DNA of 64,000 nucleotides, from contig NW_020312827.1 in NCBI RefSeq assembly GCF_003265705.1, positions 14,752,120 to 14,816,119 of the forward strand, given 5' to 3'. The notes beneath the pieces were generated by a model. It saw nothing but the letters and a program-made list of their open reading frames with translations, was not told the DNA's origin and ran no database searches. The position numbers and the translations under genes are program-made. Positions 11,641-23,312 of the stretch are shown in pieces (within the stretch, counting starts at the first letter, position 1; every line of letters starts with the position of its first letter). The stretch is from Callorhinus ursinus. Lineage: Eukaryota > Chordata > Mammalia > Carnivora > Otariidae.

Positions 11641-14264
11641 AGAGACATTTTAGAAGGAGATATCTAAAATGGGAAAAGGTCTCATGAGCAAAAATGTATT
11701 TTGTTAAAGTTCTTCCCATAATTTTACACAGGAGAGGCTAAAGCTCCAAATGCAATGACACTTTCAAACATTGCTAAGGCCAACAAAAGTGGCTTGCTTC
11801 TTTACATTTGGAGCTGAAGGGTCAAGGAAGGACACAGGCGTCATGTTTGGGTAGAAGAGAGTTGAGATGAAGGAGAGAATGCTAGAATCACCTGGGAGAG
11901 CTCTGGTCAAATTATATACATTCTGGCCACTCCAACCTTCTAATTCAGGCATCGGAAATTTTATTTGGGGGACAAAGTTAGGTGAATTATTGAGAATTTA
12001 GTATGACAGCATATGAAAATCCAATCGTATTGTTGTCTTACTACTTCTAAGAAAGGGTATGCTGACCATTCTTGGGTAATGATGCAAGGGTTGTTGCCCT
12101 TGCGAAGGCTGAGCTCTTCACAACCCCCAGAAAAACACTTGCTCTGTTGTGAGATCTTCAGTAGTCCATGAGGAAGTAACAGGCAGAGGGAAAGCAGGTG
12201 GCAAACTTTAAGTCAGGGACAGCTGCAAGTGTGCTGGAGAGGACTGAGCAGGCACAAGGGGTGACAGCCTGGACACCATGGAGTGTAGGAGCATCATGGC
12301 TAAACACGCAAGGGAAGGGCCTGAGCTGGACAGCAACATCAGGTGGGTCCCAGGGCCTAGGCTTCTCACCATTTTTCCAGCATTGTGTGGAGTGAATGAA
12401 GGAGCCCCAAGAATGACTGAAGGCTTCTCAAACTGAACATCCCTCTATCCCTATCCCCTGGCCTACTGAGAATCATGGCTGTAAAAATTCTGGAGCCTTT
12501 TTCTTAAGAGGGGATCTTTCCTAAGAAGGACCCTTTTTGTAGGTTCTGAGTTTTAAAGTTTTCTCTCTCTTTTTTTTTTTCAAAGTTTTCTCTAGTAACT
12601 TTGGAATGGCTTACATTTATTATCCAGGTACACCTAGGTTCAATCTGGAAGAGACCTCATCGAACCCTCACTTCACAGCTGAGACAGCTCAGCATTTGGC
12701 CAAAGTCACAAAGGTAGAGCATGATTTCACAGGGACTGGAATCAAGGTCCCCTGCCTCCGTCTCCATAACTACATTCATCACATGCTTTCCACTTTAGTA
12801 AAGGTAACTTCATCCAGAAGCCCAATTTATTTCTAAACTCCTGCTATTAAATGTTAACTGCTTCTTGGTTTGCATTCAACTTACAGAATCACATCATGAC
12901 TGTACAAGGGGAGAAATTCTGCAGGATGAATTCTTTACTTTTGGGCTCCCTACTGTTCTCATATACATTACTACAACTCCCAACAGGGAATTTGAGTTTC
13001 GAGGAGTCAGTGAAATAAATCCTGCAGAGTCATTACATCATGTACAACCACTGGGGGCTAAACATCCACAGAATACACGATGCCTCTGGCAGACTAACAG
13101 CTTGTTTTGAAAGAGGCTTATTTCCAGCAAAAGATATTGAAAGGGAAAACAAATTACTTTTGTTTTTGATTGAAAAAGAAGGCAAATTTGAAATGTGTTA
13201 GTGTGTGTCCTTATGCATTTGTGTCTGGTCATTTCTTGCAAAAACATCCATGTGTTACCAGTCATTCTTATTATAGGTCTATAGTGGTGTTTCCCAAATG
13301 ACTCTCAGGGAGTTTGGGTCTCTGAGACATTTCATGAGAAGACACACACAGAGAGTGACAGCCTATGCCTCCCTCTTGGAGTACCACTATGCCCATTTTG
13401 CATACTGAAGGTTTTGGAGGTCCTTTCATTTAGTCCATTTGGAAGACTTCTTTGGCCACAAAACCCTTGTTAATTTTTTTCACTTAATATCCTTGGAAAT
13501 CAAGTTCCACAGAATACTCTTTGGAAAATGCTGGTTCATGATTACTCCCCAGGAGCTTAACACTCCGAAGGGGCATTTTGGGTCATAATGGCTTTCTGTG
13601 GGGTCCCATAAATGTAGCTCTAGCTGTGAGCCCATCACCAAGGTGACCTCCTGACATCAGTAGACTCTCTTACATCACAATGCGATAGTACCTTTCAACA
13701 TCTTTTCTCAACTCCTACATGTCTACATTATTCTCAGTGAATATTAACCATTAACCACAGTTGAGACCCTGACCTCAGCAAGGACATTCCTGACCCTCCA
13801 GCTCCTGCTTCCATACTGACTCTGTCACCTGAGCAGAAACTTTAGCATTTATTCTGTGTCACCAAGATGTCCTTACCCCAAGGACCAGGAATTCAGTCCA
13901 TGGAAGATTTGGATGTTTTACCCTTTATTCTTTATCCCTCTTCATTCTCTTCTCCAGCCCCTCAAAAGCCATCTAATTTGTCTCCTTGTCCTATGCATGC
14001 AATTTCGGAAATGACTTTGTTTTGAGCATACCTTTGGGAGGACTCCCCTTTTACTCCAAGCATCAAATACTTAACAAAGGGTTTCTACCAAACTGATGGA
14101 ATGTTCCTCCAAGAAGAATTCTGATTATATTTTCCCATAACACCATTATGGAAACTACATGTATATAAAAAGAGAGGGAAGAGGCCTATAATAGTGCTTG
14201 CTCAATGTATGCAAGTTCCTCTCTCCCTTCCCCCTTCCTCTATCTGTTGGTCTAGAAGTGCCAT
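11641..14264. other. Gene-free stretch, mostly unassigned
   Basis: No coding region or tRNA is visible. 12615-12760 has a weak MIR-like or L2-like feel (cacttcacagctgagacagctcag, ggccaaagtcacaaagg). 12569-12580 is poly(T). The remainder is unique-looking DNA. Confidence 0.4.
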
Positions 14265-14425
14265 AATCAACTCTGGCTGCACATTATAACCATGTGAGGA
14301 GCTTTTAAAATACAGACATCTGGGCTTGACTTTTAGAGATTCTGATTTAAATGATGGAGTCCATGCATCAATTTTTAAAGCACCCCAGGCTATTCAGTTT
14401 TAGACATCAGGGTAGTGTTTCACTG
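14265..14425. mobile_element. MER5-type hAT MITE relic
   Basis: Shows the family's internal order: gctgcacattataaccatg, gagattctgatttaaatg, then agcaccccaggc, matching the MER5 (hAT-Charlie) non-autonomous DNA transposon. The ends are eroded. Confidence 0.6.
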
Positions 14426-14789
14426 ATTTAGAACATGAAATCAATGAAGGTGAAAAGTGCCATCACTTACTAAATTATCAGAGAAAAAGAAACATTGAAA
14501 TATTCCACAGGCAACTGATATACCTGGTGACTCACAGCATCTATTGAGCTATCCACCTGATCAGCTATAACTCTTCAGATAGAGCTTTTCTACCAGATAC
14601 TCAGAAATGTGTGACAATATAGTGAATTATCTCTGTTTCTGCCCACCGAACTCCAATCTAGTGAGAAGGAGAAAATAAATCTAGAACATTGGGACACTTT
14701 CCTGATAGCTGTCACTAGTATGATTTTATAGTTAAAATTTTATAGCCTGGGATGCATATTCAATTAGCTCCAAGGCACCCAGTGCAGGG

Positions 14790-14824
14790 CACTAGTAACT
14801 ACCACTAGTAACTACCACTAGTAA
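14790..14824. repeat. 13-bp tandem repeat, 2.7 copies
   Basis: The unit cactagtaactac is repeated perfectly at 14790-14802 and 14803-14815, with a partial third copy at 14816-14824. Confidence 0.9.
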
Positions 14825-15654
14825 TACAGCTTGAAAATCCCATTCTGATGGTTGATTTTTAGGGCCACTCCTTGTACCAACCATTTTAACCTGAGCTTCC
14901 TTGGAAGAACAGCTTAAAGCAAAGGGCTTGAGTATAATCCCAGGCATCAGGAGTGAAGGACAAGAAGAAAGTAGAAGGGATGTTAGGAGAGCAAATATGA
15001 GGATTTGTTAACAGGCAAGCTGCCACCAGGTGTGACTCAATTGCTCAATTCTTACCCAGTGGGAAGTGGATGAGTAGTGAACTTGGTTATCCATTTTATA
15101 TGGATGACTGGTCTAGCATCTGGAAGGGCACAGGACTGGAAAATTAGGACAAAGTCTGAGAAGAGATATGTAGACTGGCCCATAGCAGTGGGCACAAAGT
15201 ATGCAGATCTAATTACCCACAGAAAACATCTGCTGCAGTGGGGTCTTTCAATATCCGCAGAGAAAAGTGGACTCATCTTGAATATGTCAGCCAGTCCTTT
15301 TTGTTGATTTGCCTCTGTGCTGGACAATGGGCCCAACAACAGAGTGGTCACGTGGCAGACAGAGGCTTGCACAAGCTCCCTCTGATCTTGCTAATGCTAC
15401 TCTCGCACGTCTAACAGCCAATCTTTTGGAGCAAGTGGATCATAATAGGCATGTTCCATTCTGGGGGGGCAGAAACTTGTCCTTCCTGGAATTGATATCT
15501 AATATGAACATAAGTCTGCTGTATATAGCATTTACACATAGTTGTATTGCAACAATCATGGGCAAACAAAGGCGAGGTAAATAAGGGCTCAGACGGCTCA
15601 GAGACAAAGGTCAATGTCACCCCACCGGTTGCCCAACCCACGCCCGTGCCCTCT
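14825..15654. other. Unassigned stretch, possible retroelement relic
   Basis: Open frames of 76 to 106 codons overlap here on both strands, but none shows a domain. The region around 15120-15420 vaguely recalls decayed endogenous retrovirus-like pol sequence; this is too weak to call. Confidence 0.25.
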
Positions 15655-16165
15655 TGGACACTGAGACAAGAGTAATTTCTTAAAGCACAAATTTGATCAT
15701 GTCTTTCACTTGCTTAAAACTTTTTAACAGCTTCTTTTTGACCTTACCATAAAAGTCCAAATTATTTATGTTAGCTAAGAGACTCTCTAAGATTTAGCTT
15801 CTGCTTCTTCCCACTCTTTATCTTTTGCCACTTCCTTTCTTACAGTCAGTTCCAACAACACTGAACTACTTTCATTTCCTTAAAATGGAACCAGGCCTTT
15901 CTATGTGCTGCCCCTCAGCCTGAACCCTCCACCAGTTGATTAATGCCTACTCAGGAGGCAGCAAATGTTCTTGGACGTTTTCCTGGATGTTGCAAGACTG
16001 AGCTAGCATCGGTCATGGCCACCCACACTTCTAGCCTTTACTGTAACACTCACTATGTCGTATTGTGTATCCCTGGATTCCCTATTAGACGATAAACTTC
16101 CCCGTACTCCCAGCACCTAGCAAAAATTAGGCATTTGACAAAAATGTGAAAGAATAAATGAATCG
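15655..16165 (+). mobile_element. L2 LINE 3' portion, plus
   Basis: Classic L2 landmarks in order: aaatttgatcatgtctttcacttgcttaaa, taaaagtccaaattatt, aacactgaactactttcat, then a tail with gcacctagcaaaaattaggca and aataaatgaat. About 500 bp are retained. Confidence 0.8.
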
Positions 16166-16394
16166 AGCATTTTTTTTCTTTCTATTAAATTGTTCACTAT
16201 TCCTTATGATCATTTAAAAAGAGAGTGTACTCTTTTTTCCTCATACACTTCTCCAAAGTACTTAAGAAGTAAATGAAAGTATGAACAGCATGAAATTGAT
16301 TGAGAACTTTACCGGGGTAAATTTTATATCATTGGGGTTAATCTCTTAAAGTCATTATGCAGGAAAAATAGACTAAATTGCATATATGTACTAA

Positions 16395-16782
16395 ATGCAA
16401 TAAGTCGCAAAGAATGACAAGTACCATATGATTTGTGGAATCTAAAAAACAAAACAAACTGACAATTTTTTTTTAAAGCAGGTCACATAAATACAGAGAA
16501 CAAACTGATGGTTGCCAGAGGGAGAAGGGTGGTGGGGATAGGCAAAATGGGTGAAGGGAAGTGGGGGATGTAGGCTTCTACTTATAGAATTAATAAGTCA
16601 CAAGGATAAAAGGTACAGCACAGGGAATATAGTTAATGGCATTGTAATAGCGATGTATGGTGACAGATCTACATTTGTAGTAAGCATAGTATAACATATA
16701 GACTTGTTGAATCACTGTTGTACACCCAAAACTAATGTTACGTTGTGTGTCTACTATACCTCAATAATAAATAAATTTCATA
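16395..16782 (+). mobile_element. Old L1 (L1MA-like) 3' end, plus
   Basis: The older mammalian L1 3' UTR is recognisable by gaacaaactgatggttgccagaggg, aggtacagcacagggaata and cctcaataataaataaa. A second copy of the same type is at 38704. Confidence 0.8.
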
Positions 16783-17224
16783 TATAGATTCCCAATCATT
16801 TAGCATTCTCCTTCATTTTTATATTTAAAAAATCCTGTTGTATTTTTGTCATAATAGTGGTTGCGAAGATGATCACACTGCCTCTTGACCATTTATCTCA
16901 CTGATGGCCTTGAACTTTGTGATATCATAATAATTAGAATGTGGACTTCATAGTGACTGACAGAGAACAGCAATTCAATATGGCTGTTCCCTGCTCTGCT
17001 GTCAGCATGGGGTCCTCAGGAGATAGTCCCAGTTTCTTTCCCTGTAAAGTATCTTTAATATATCTGTAATGCAGATACAATTGTCTCCTAAAATTAGAGG
17101 AACAAAACTCCCTCTGCCTCCTGACCCAACTGAGACCCATTTCTCAATGGGGATCAGTCAGGTTTACATAAGAGAGAGAGAAGGGGGGAAAAAAAAAAGC
17201 CTGGTTGAACAAAATGGAAACAAA

Positions 17225-17380
17225 GTCTATCCAGTACGGTGGTTAGAGTCCCAGGCTTTGGACTTAGATATTTGAGTTCAGATCTTGTCCTGCTTTGGCC
17301 TCTCCCTAACTTCAGTCCCTTTATATACAACGGAGATAAGCTACTTCATAAGACTGTGGGAGGCATTGCGTAAAACATCG
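17225..17380 (+). mobile_element. MIR SINE, plus
   Basis: Conserved MIR order: ggttagagtcccaggctttgga, cctaacttcagtccc, then a decayed tail. It is ancient and diverged. Confidence 0.6.
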
Positions 17381-19652
17381 GATGTAGAGTCCTCAACACA
17401 CGGTGCACTCTCATCATTCTCATGGAGGCTGTCACCGCTGAATTCCCAAGAAACCCGACAATAAAGTAACCTGGTCAAAAGAGTCTCAGGAACCAGAATG
17501 TTTAGAGAGGGATGAATGGTGTGGGGGTGAAGAGAAGGAGGGACTGAGAGGGGGTGAGGGAAATGGGGCCATTTTCTCCAGTTTTTATTAAACCACAGCT
17601 TCCAATCTGGGTTTAGAAATCTAGGCACTCCCAGGAGTCAGTAGTGCAGAAATGAATTGTGATAAGCTCAGCTATATTATGGAAAACATTCTCAGCAAAC
17701 TGCAGGGGAGAGATAGCAGGAAGATCCATGGCTAATGCACTGCTCTTAAAGGACTTTCATAATTCACTGGGACACACGGGGATGTTTTGTGCTTTTGCCT
17801 ACTCGTAAACAGATAATAAACACAGTGACTCACTTGTCAAGCAGAAAACTTTAACTTTTACAGTAAATCATCTCCTTGCTTCAAGCCTGGAGTAAACGAG
17901 GTTAATTTATCATTAATTCATTTCAACTTTTGCATGGTGAAAAATACTGCCACATATGGAAAAGAGTCAAATGGGCTTTGGAACTTTTCCTGATGTAAGA
18001 ATTGTAAGAATTCATACCCATAAATAATGCATATTAATATATTTCTTACAAATAAAGGTTGTAAGGCTCACAAATAAAGGTTGAAATGATCAATATAAAA
18101 TTAGTACTTCATTATTCCCCAAACACTTTTATATCCAATTTTTCATTTGTGTCGAATAGCAAATACCATTAGATGGGCAGGGGAAATGTTATCTCCATAT
18201 TAAGAATGAGGAAACTCTGCCTCTGACAGATTATCTGGTTTGTTCAAGGTTTCAGGGAGCTAGTAAGTGAAGGAACAAAAACCATAACCCCAAACCAAGA
18301 AGACACCCCAGTGGACACCACTGGAGCTGCTGTCACGTATGTTCACAATCCCATGTGCTTCGATAGATTTTTATCACAGATGTTTGGCAGGCAATGTTGC
18401 AGTGTAGGAATTTAGACAAGGGCATGTGTTCAGATATCTCATGGATATTTCCATGATTTGGCCCATGAATAGAGTGTCTGCCTCCGATCCTTCCTGATAT
18501 CACTTTTCAGGATGGACATTGTGGAAAGTGTATATTCTTGATGCAGAGAAGTCCAATTTCTCCCCTTTTAGAAATTAAATAAACTTACATCCCTTTCAGT
18601 TGAGAAAGATGCAAGGTGTGTGTCTGATGTCACAGGTGTATCTGGACCACACAGTCTAGAAGGACACAGTCGCAGAAACAGACTCTCTTCTCTCCCGCTC
18701 TGGATAATGGCATTCTGATTTTCCTTTGAGAAGCTGCCCTCTCCTCTCCTTTCAGTCACAGGCATGGTCTATAAGAACTGACCAGTGCATACCTCTAGCC
18801 ATAGCGACTACTTTAAAGTGGGGAACCAGGGCAGGGGAACCAGAATCATGACTTTTGCAAAAAGTATCAGAAAAGAGACTCTCTTTCCATTGGATTTTTA
18901 AAGCTGGGGATCCTAAGCCTGGAGGTGCTGGTAGCCATCTTTGACATGATAGAAAAGCTTAACTACAAAAGGCAGAACAGGAAGATGGCGAGAATGTGTT
19001 CCTAGCAACATGAGCTGAGCTTTTGATTTCAGCCATACCTGAAATTGCCCCTGGACTTTTCCTCCCTGGACCAATAATCTTTTTTTTTTTTCCCCTTCGA
19101 TCATGTGATTTGTCATGGGCCTTCAGAAGAATCTGCACTAAAGGAAAAACTCCCAACCCGGGAGATGTGAAACTTATGCCAGTCTCTGTCATTCAGAAGT
19201 TGTTTGACCTTTGGTAAATTACTTTACCTCACTGGACTGAGATCCCTTATCTATAATATTAGAAATCTGTACTAGATGTTCCTCAAATGTCTTTCTAGAG
19301 CTGAATATGGAAGAGGAGAGACGGTGGCCAATCTTCCACCTTGGGTAGAACTAGGAAGTAAGTTATGTCTTGCGGTGAGCTCATTCTCTCTTCCCAGCAC
19401 TTTCAGAAGAGCAGCTGGGCAGCCCTGTCCTCCGTCCAATAAAGGCTACTGCAGAGAAAGGCCATACCCTGCCCTTGTTAGCCGCATTGCTATTCCTAAG
19501 AGATCTCATCTCATTTTCCCCGCTTCAATTCAATCAACCAAGTACACCACACAATTCTCGTATCTCTTCAAATCTAATCAACACATCAAATGACCAAATA
19601 AATATTCAATGCCTACTATCAACAAAATGTGGTTCTAGGTACTGTGATTATT
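17381..19652. other. Gene-free stretch with minor MIR traces
   Basis: MIR-like remnants lie at 18150-18275 (minus; aatgaggaaactctgcc, ggagctagtaagtgaagg) and 19195-19290 (plus; ttactttacctcactggact). A short direct repeat, acaaataaaggttg, occurs twice between 18048 and 18085. Open frames of up to 105 codons look like chance. Confidence 0.4.
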
Positions 19653-19666
19653 AACAGTCTGTTTTT

Positions 19667-19881
19667 TTGTTTTTGTTTTTGTTTTTTTTTTTAAGTTTTT
19701 TTTTTTTATTTATTTGACAGAGACATAGCAAGAGAGGGAACACAAGCAGGGGGGAGTGAGAGAGGGAGAAGCAGGCTTCCCGCTGAGCAGGGAGCCTGAT
19801 GCGGGGCTCGATCCCAGGACTCTGGGATCATGACCTGAGCCGAAGGCAGATGCTTAACGACTGAGCCACCCAGGCGTCCCC
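19667..19881 (-). mobile_element. Can-SINE, minus
   Basis: Full-length SINEC with a duplicated T-rich segment at its tail side. The 14-bp duplication aacagtctgttttt is at 19653-19666 and 19882-19895. Confidence 0.93.
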
Positions 19882-19895
19882 AACAGTCTGTTTTT

Positions 19896-20929
19896 ATGTG
19901 TATCCTCCTTGGAAGGGACTGAATTCATTTTCATCAAATGAATGCCAGAGAAACAGATGAGCTTTGGAGTAAAGAGGAAGTAACATTTTGAAGAGTACTT
20001 AATCCTCATTATCCACCCGCTCATTCTTCTAGCACCCAATAACCAGGATAGTGTTTCTAGGCTGTTGACAGTAGTTCTACTTTCTGCTATTGTTTCCCAG
20101 TGGATGAAACTTTAGCTTAAGTAAGCTAGACTTACGTAAAAGTGAATGTAACAACATAATCCTACACAATTTGCCAAACATTTGTTGAGTTGTGAGGTCA
20201 CATTTTTCATACTACATTTGCATGTGGGAGAGAAGCTTATTCTCTTGCTGTGGAAACTCCATTCCCACTGATGGTGGGGGAAAAAAACTTAAATTTGTAC
20301 AAGGTATTTCAGTCTCTGTTGGCTTATGCAGTCTCTTAAAGACTTATTTAGTATTTTTTGGATAAATAGTCAAATGCAAGATTCATGTTGCCTTTAGAAC
20401 TCTTCTTAGATATCCACAAAATGGCGCCTCCCATAAGATGGCTCTTGGGTGGAAAGGAAAGCTTACATGTTCTCTTTGCAGTAAGGAAAGGGGTGATGTC
20501 TACCTGTTGGTCCTGGTGCTGTCCTCTGGTCCTCTCTGGCCTTTGAGAAGCCGTCCTGCCTGTCCATTTGGCATCCTTTTGGTAGAAGCTGCTTAAATCA
20601 TGTAGTCAGCATGATTTAAGATCTGGTGACCTGGTGGGGGTCTAGTGTTCCCCCTTACCTGTGTCTTTGCTAGAGCTGCAGATCCTCTAGGTCTCAGCTT
20701 CCTGCTCCATCCCGACCTGGGTCTAGGTTGTCCACCTGCAGCCTCTGCCACAGGGGTTACATTTCCCCCACAGTGATCCATGGTAGGCCCATTGGCCCTC
20801 CTCACTCTTCCTTACACTCCCACCTCTGGGAGCATGTGAGTATGCTTGAATACTTTCCATCCCCCACATGAGCTGACCAATCACCAGATCTCTTTTTTGC
20901 ATAAGCATGGCATGCCCCATGTCTATTTT
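19896..20929. other. Unassigned stretch
   Basis: From 20380 to 20930 the sequence is richer in G+C than its surroundings and contains caaaatggcgcctcc near 20419 and ctgaccaatcacc near 20874. It may be a decayed LTR, but I cannot name it. No gene is supported. Confidence 0.3.
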
Positions 20930-21196
20930 TCTCCCTCTGCCCCTCCCCCAACTCATGCACACCCTCTCTCAAATAAATAAAATAAAATCTTTTTTTTTTT
21001 TGGAAAAAATTTGAGAGAGAGTGAGAGAGAGAATATGCACAGAGGGAGAGGGAGAAGCAGACTCCCTGATGAGCAGGGAGCCCTATGCAAGACTCAATCC
21101 CATGACCCGGAGATCATGACCTGAGCTGAAGGTAGACACTTAACTGACAGAGCCACGCAGATACCCTAAAATAAAATCTTAAAAAAAAAAAATCAA
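20930..21196 (+). mobile_element. Truncated Can-SINE tail carrying a nested SINE
   Basis: A plus-oriented SINEC fragment (ctccctctgcccctcccccaa, then ctctctcaaataaataaaat) has its A-rich tail interrupted by the minus-strand SINE at 20993-21166 and resumes at 21167 to end in poly(A). Confidence 0.75.
20993..21166 (-). mobile_element. Can-SINE, minus, nested in another SINE tail
   Basis: SINEC in minus orientation with the 14-bp duplication taaaataaaatctt at 20979-20992 and 21167-21180. The duplicated target is the poly(A) tail of the host SINE. Confidence 0.9.
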
Positions 21197-21384
21197 TATC
21201 TTCTTTCGTGAACTATGACTTTTTGATACCTCCCTCCTTTTTCCTGAACAATAAACTGGGCTTTAATGATGGATGGGCATTGAGAGAAGATCACTTATAT
21301 GGGAATGGAAAGCGTAATCATTTTAATATTTTCTAAATATGATTCCTTTTACATCTAGAATATATAGAACTCTATGCTCATTTC

Positions 21385-21485
21385 CAGGAAGGGAGCTGAG
21401 CATGGGCTTGGAGGACATACAGAGGTGAATAAAACATGGTTTCTGCTCTCAAATAGCTTTTGAACTAGTGGAGGGGATATAGGTG
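21385..21485 (-). mobile_element. L2 LINE 3' fragment, minus
   Basis: Motif order resembles the reversed L2 3' end: gaggacatacagaggtgaataaaacatgg, ttctgctctcaaatagctt, aactagtggagggg. Short and diverged. Confidence 0.5.
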
Positions 21486-21857
21486 GGCACCACTGGCTTA
21501 AGCCATGTTTAAAGAACCACATATGGCTTATACCATGGTGCCGTGAGCTCAGAGAGGTAAATGGTTGTCCAGCTCCCTAAATTTGGCAGCTTTTAGTCTA
21601 ATTAACTTCTCATAAATTCTGCAAGTTGGAGACCACAGCCAGAAACTTGACTGGTCACGGTTTTTGAGCCTTGATGATTTCTGTCTCTTAGCAACCACAG
21701 GTTAGGACCAAACTTGAAAGGAAGGGACCCACAAATAAACTCCTCATCTGTGGGCTCTATGCTGGTGATATTCTCACCTTGGGAGAGGCTGTACCTTTTC
21801 TCTGGGTAGGGGTAATTGATAGAGAAGGGTCTGGGATAAGATTGCATTATCTTAGAG

Positions 21858-21985
21858 CAGGAGTTCTCAAAGTATGGCCCACCCACATCAGTTACTGGGG
21901 AACTTGTTAGAAATGCCCCTACCCCACCCCTCCTGGATCAGAAGCTCTGGGAATGGGGCTACCAGTTATTCCCTACAGTGCATGT
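21858..21985. mobile_element. MER5-type hAT MITE relic
   Basis: agttctcaaagtatgg, aacttgttagaaatgc, ccccacccctcctggatcagaagctctg follow the MER5A internal order. The distal end is lost. Confidence 0.6.
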
Positions 21986-21994
21986 CTTGTGTGT

Positions 21995-23065
21995 CTCTTC
22001 TACTACTCACACAAAACACTTTACTTCTGACACTTTGGTCACTCAGAGTGTGAGGGCTCTGCAACAAGAATTCTGCAACGCCAGCTCAGTATCCCACAAT
22101 TTCACACAGTCCTGACACTCTCTACCTGGAGATAGGGTCAGATCCCACTGGTTGAGGACTCAGTTCCACATGACTGCGCCAACCACTTCAGATGCCAATT
22201 ACAGGTAGTAGGTCCTAGGTTACCCACTTCTTTTCGATTTGGCTACAAAGGAGGTTCCTATAATCCATTCTTGGGTTCCACTAATTTGCTAGAGCTGCTC
22301 ACAGAACTCTAGGAAACACATATATGGACCAGTTTATGTATTTATTTTTTAAAAAGTTTTATTTATTTGAGAGAGGGAGAATCAGGCTCCCCGCTGAGCA
22401 AGGAGCCCGATGCGGGACTCTGACCCAGACCCTGGGATCATTACCTGAGCCAAAGGCGGATGCTCAACGGACTGAGCCACCCAGGTGCCCCCACATGGAC
22501 CAGTTTATGAAAGGATATGCTAAAGGAAACAGATGAACATCTAGATGAAGAGGTTCATAGGGTGAGGTCTGGGACGTCCCAAGTGCAGGAACTTCTGTCC
22601 CTGTGGAGTTGGGGTGCATTACCCTCCCAGCGTGAATGTGTTTGCCCAGCTGGAAGCTCTCTCAACTCAACTTTGGGGATTTTTAGGGAGGTTGCCTCAG
22701 GTAAGCATGATCAATCGTTAACTCCATTTTCAACCCTTTTCTCAAGAGAATGGGGGGGGCCTGAAAATTCTAAACTTCTAATCATGTCTTGTTCTCTCCA
22801 TGACCAGCCTCATTTACGCCCCATCCACGAGTCCACCCAGCCCCCTCATTAAAACAAAAGACATCCTATCACTTAGGAATTTACAAGGCTTTCAGGAGCC
22901 CTGTGTCACAGGGATGGGGTCAAAGATCAAATATTAGAAACAGAGGTGCCCCTAGTGCTTTTATCACTTAGGAAATACCCAGGGTTTTAGGAGCTCTGTG
23001 TCAGAAATGGGGACAGAGACCAGCTGAGTATGTCTTACTAGAAATCACAATGTTGTAGCGGCACA
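21995..23065 (+). mobile_element. Ancient LTR-like repeat, copy A
   Basis: Shares a long colinear pattern with 50930-51640: cacttcagatgccaattacag, ggaaacacatatatgga, ggatatg then acagatgaacatctagatgaagagg, ctgtccctgtggagttggg, ggaagctctctcaa. The family is a known mammalian repeat type, probably an ERVL-class LTR, but I cannot name the subfamily. A SINE interrupts it at 22339-22494. Confidence 0.5.
22339..22494 (-). mobile_element. Can-SINE, minus, short
   Basis: SINEC lacking part of the CT-rich middle. The 15-bp duplication atggaccagtttatg is at 22324-22338 and 22495-22509. Confidence 0.93.
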
Positions 23066-23124
23066 ACTTTCCATTTTAACAAGCCTTCCTGGTGATTCTA
23101 TTGCATGCAAAAATCTGAGAACCA

Positions 23125-23312
23125 CAGCTCTAGTCTCCAAAACTGTGCAACTCAACACCTGGACTCAGGGTCTGGCAGCATCAGCATCACCTGAGAACTT
23201 GTTAGAAGTGCAGCATCTCAGTGTCTCTCTCAGAATTATTGAACAAAGATCTTTTAAACTAAGATTCCTAGGTGATTCTTACAAACATTAAAGTTTGAGA
23301 ACCACGGCTCTA
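23125..23312. mobile_element. MER5A hAT MITE relic
   Basis: Nearly complete order: actcagggtctggcagcatcagcatcacctgagaac, ttgttagaagtgcag, and the closing aagtttgagaaccacggc, which matches the MER5A terminal repeat. Its terminal motif recurs at 23111 (atctgagaaccacag), so a second fragment may abut it. Confidence 0.7.

Noticed and set aside
15077..15584. Endogenous retrovirus pol relic
   Set aside because: Resemblance is faint and depends on shifting frames; no catalytic motif could be identified.
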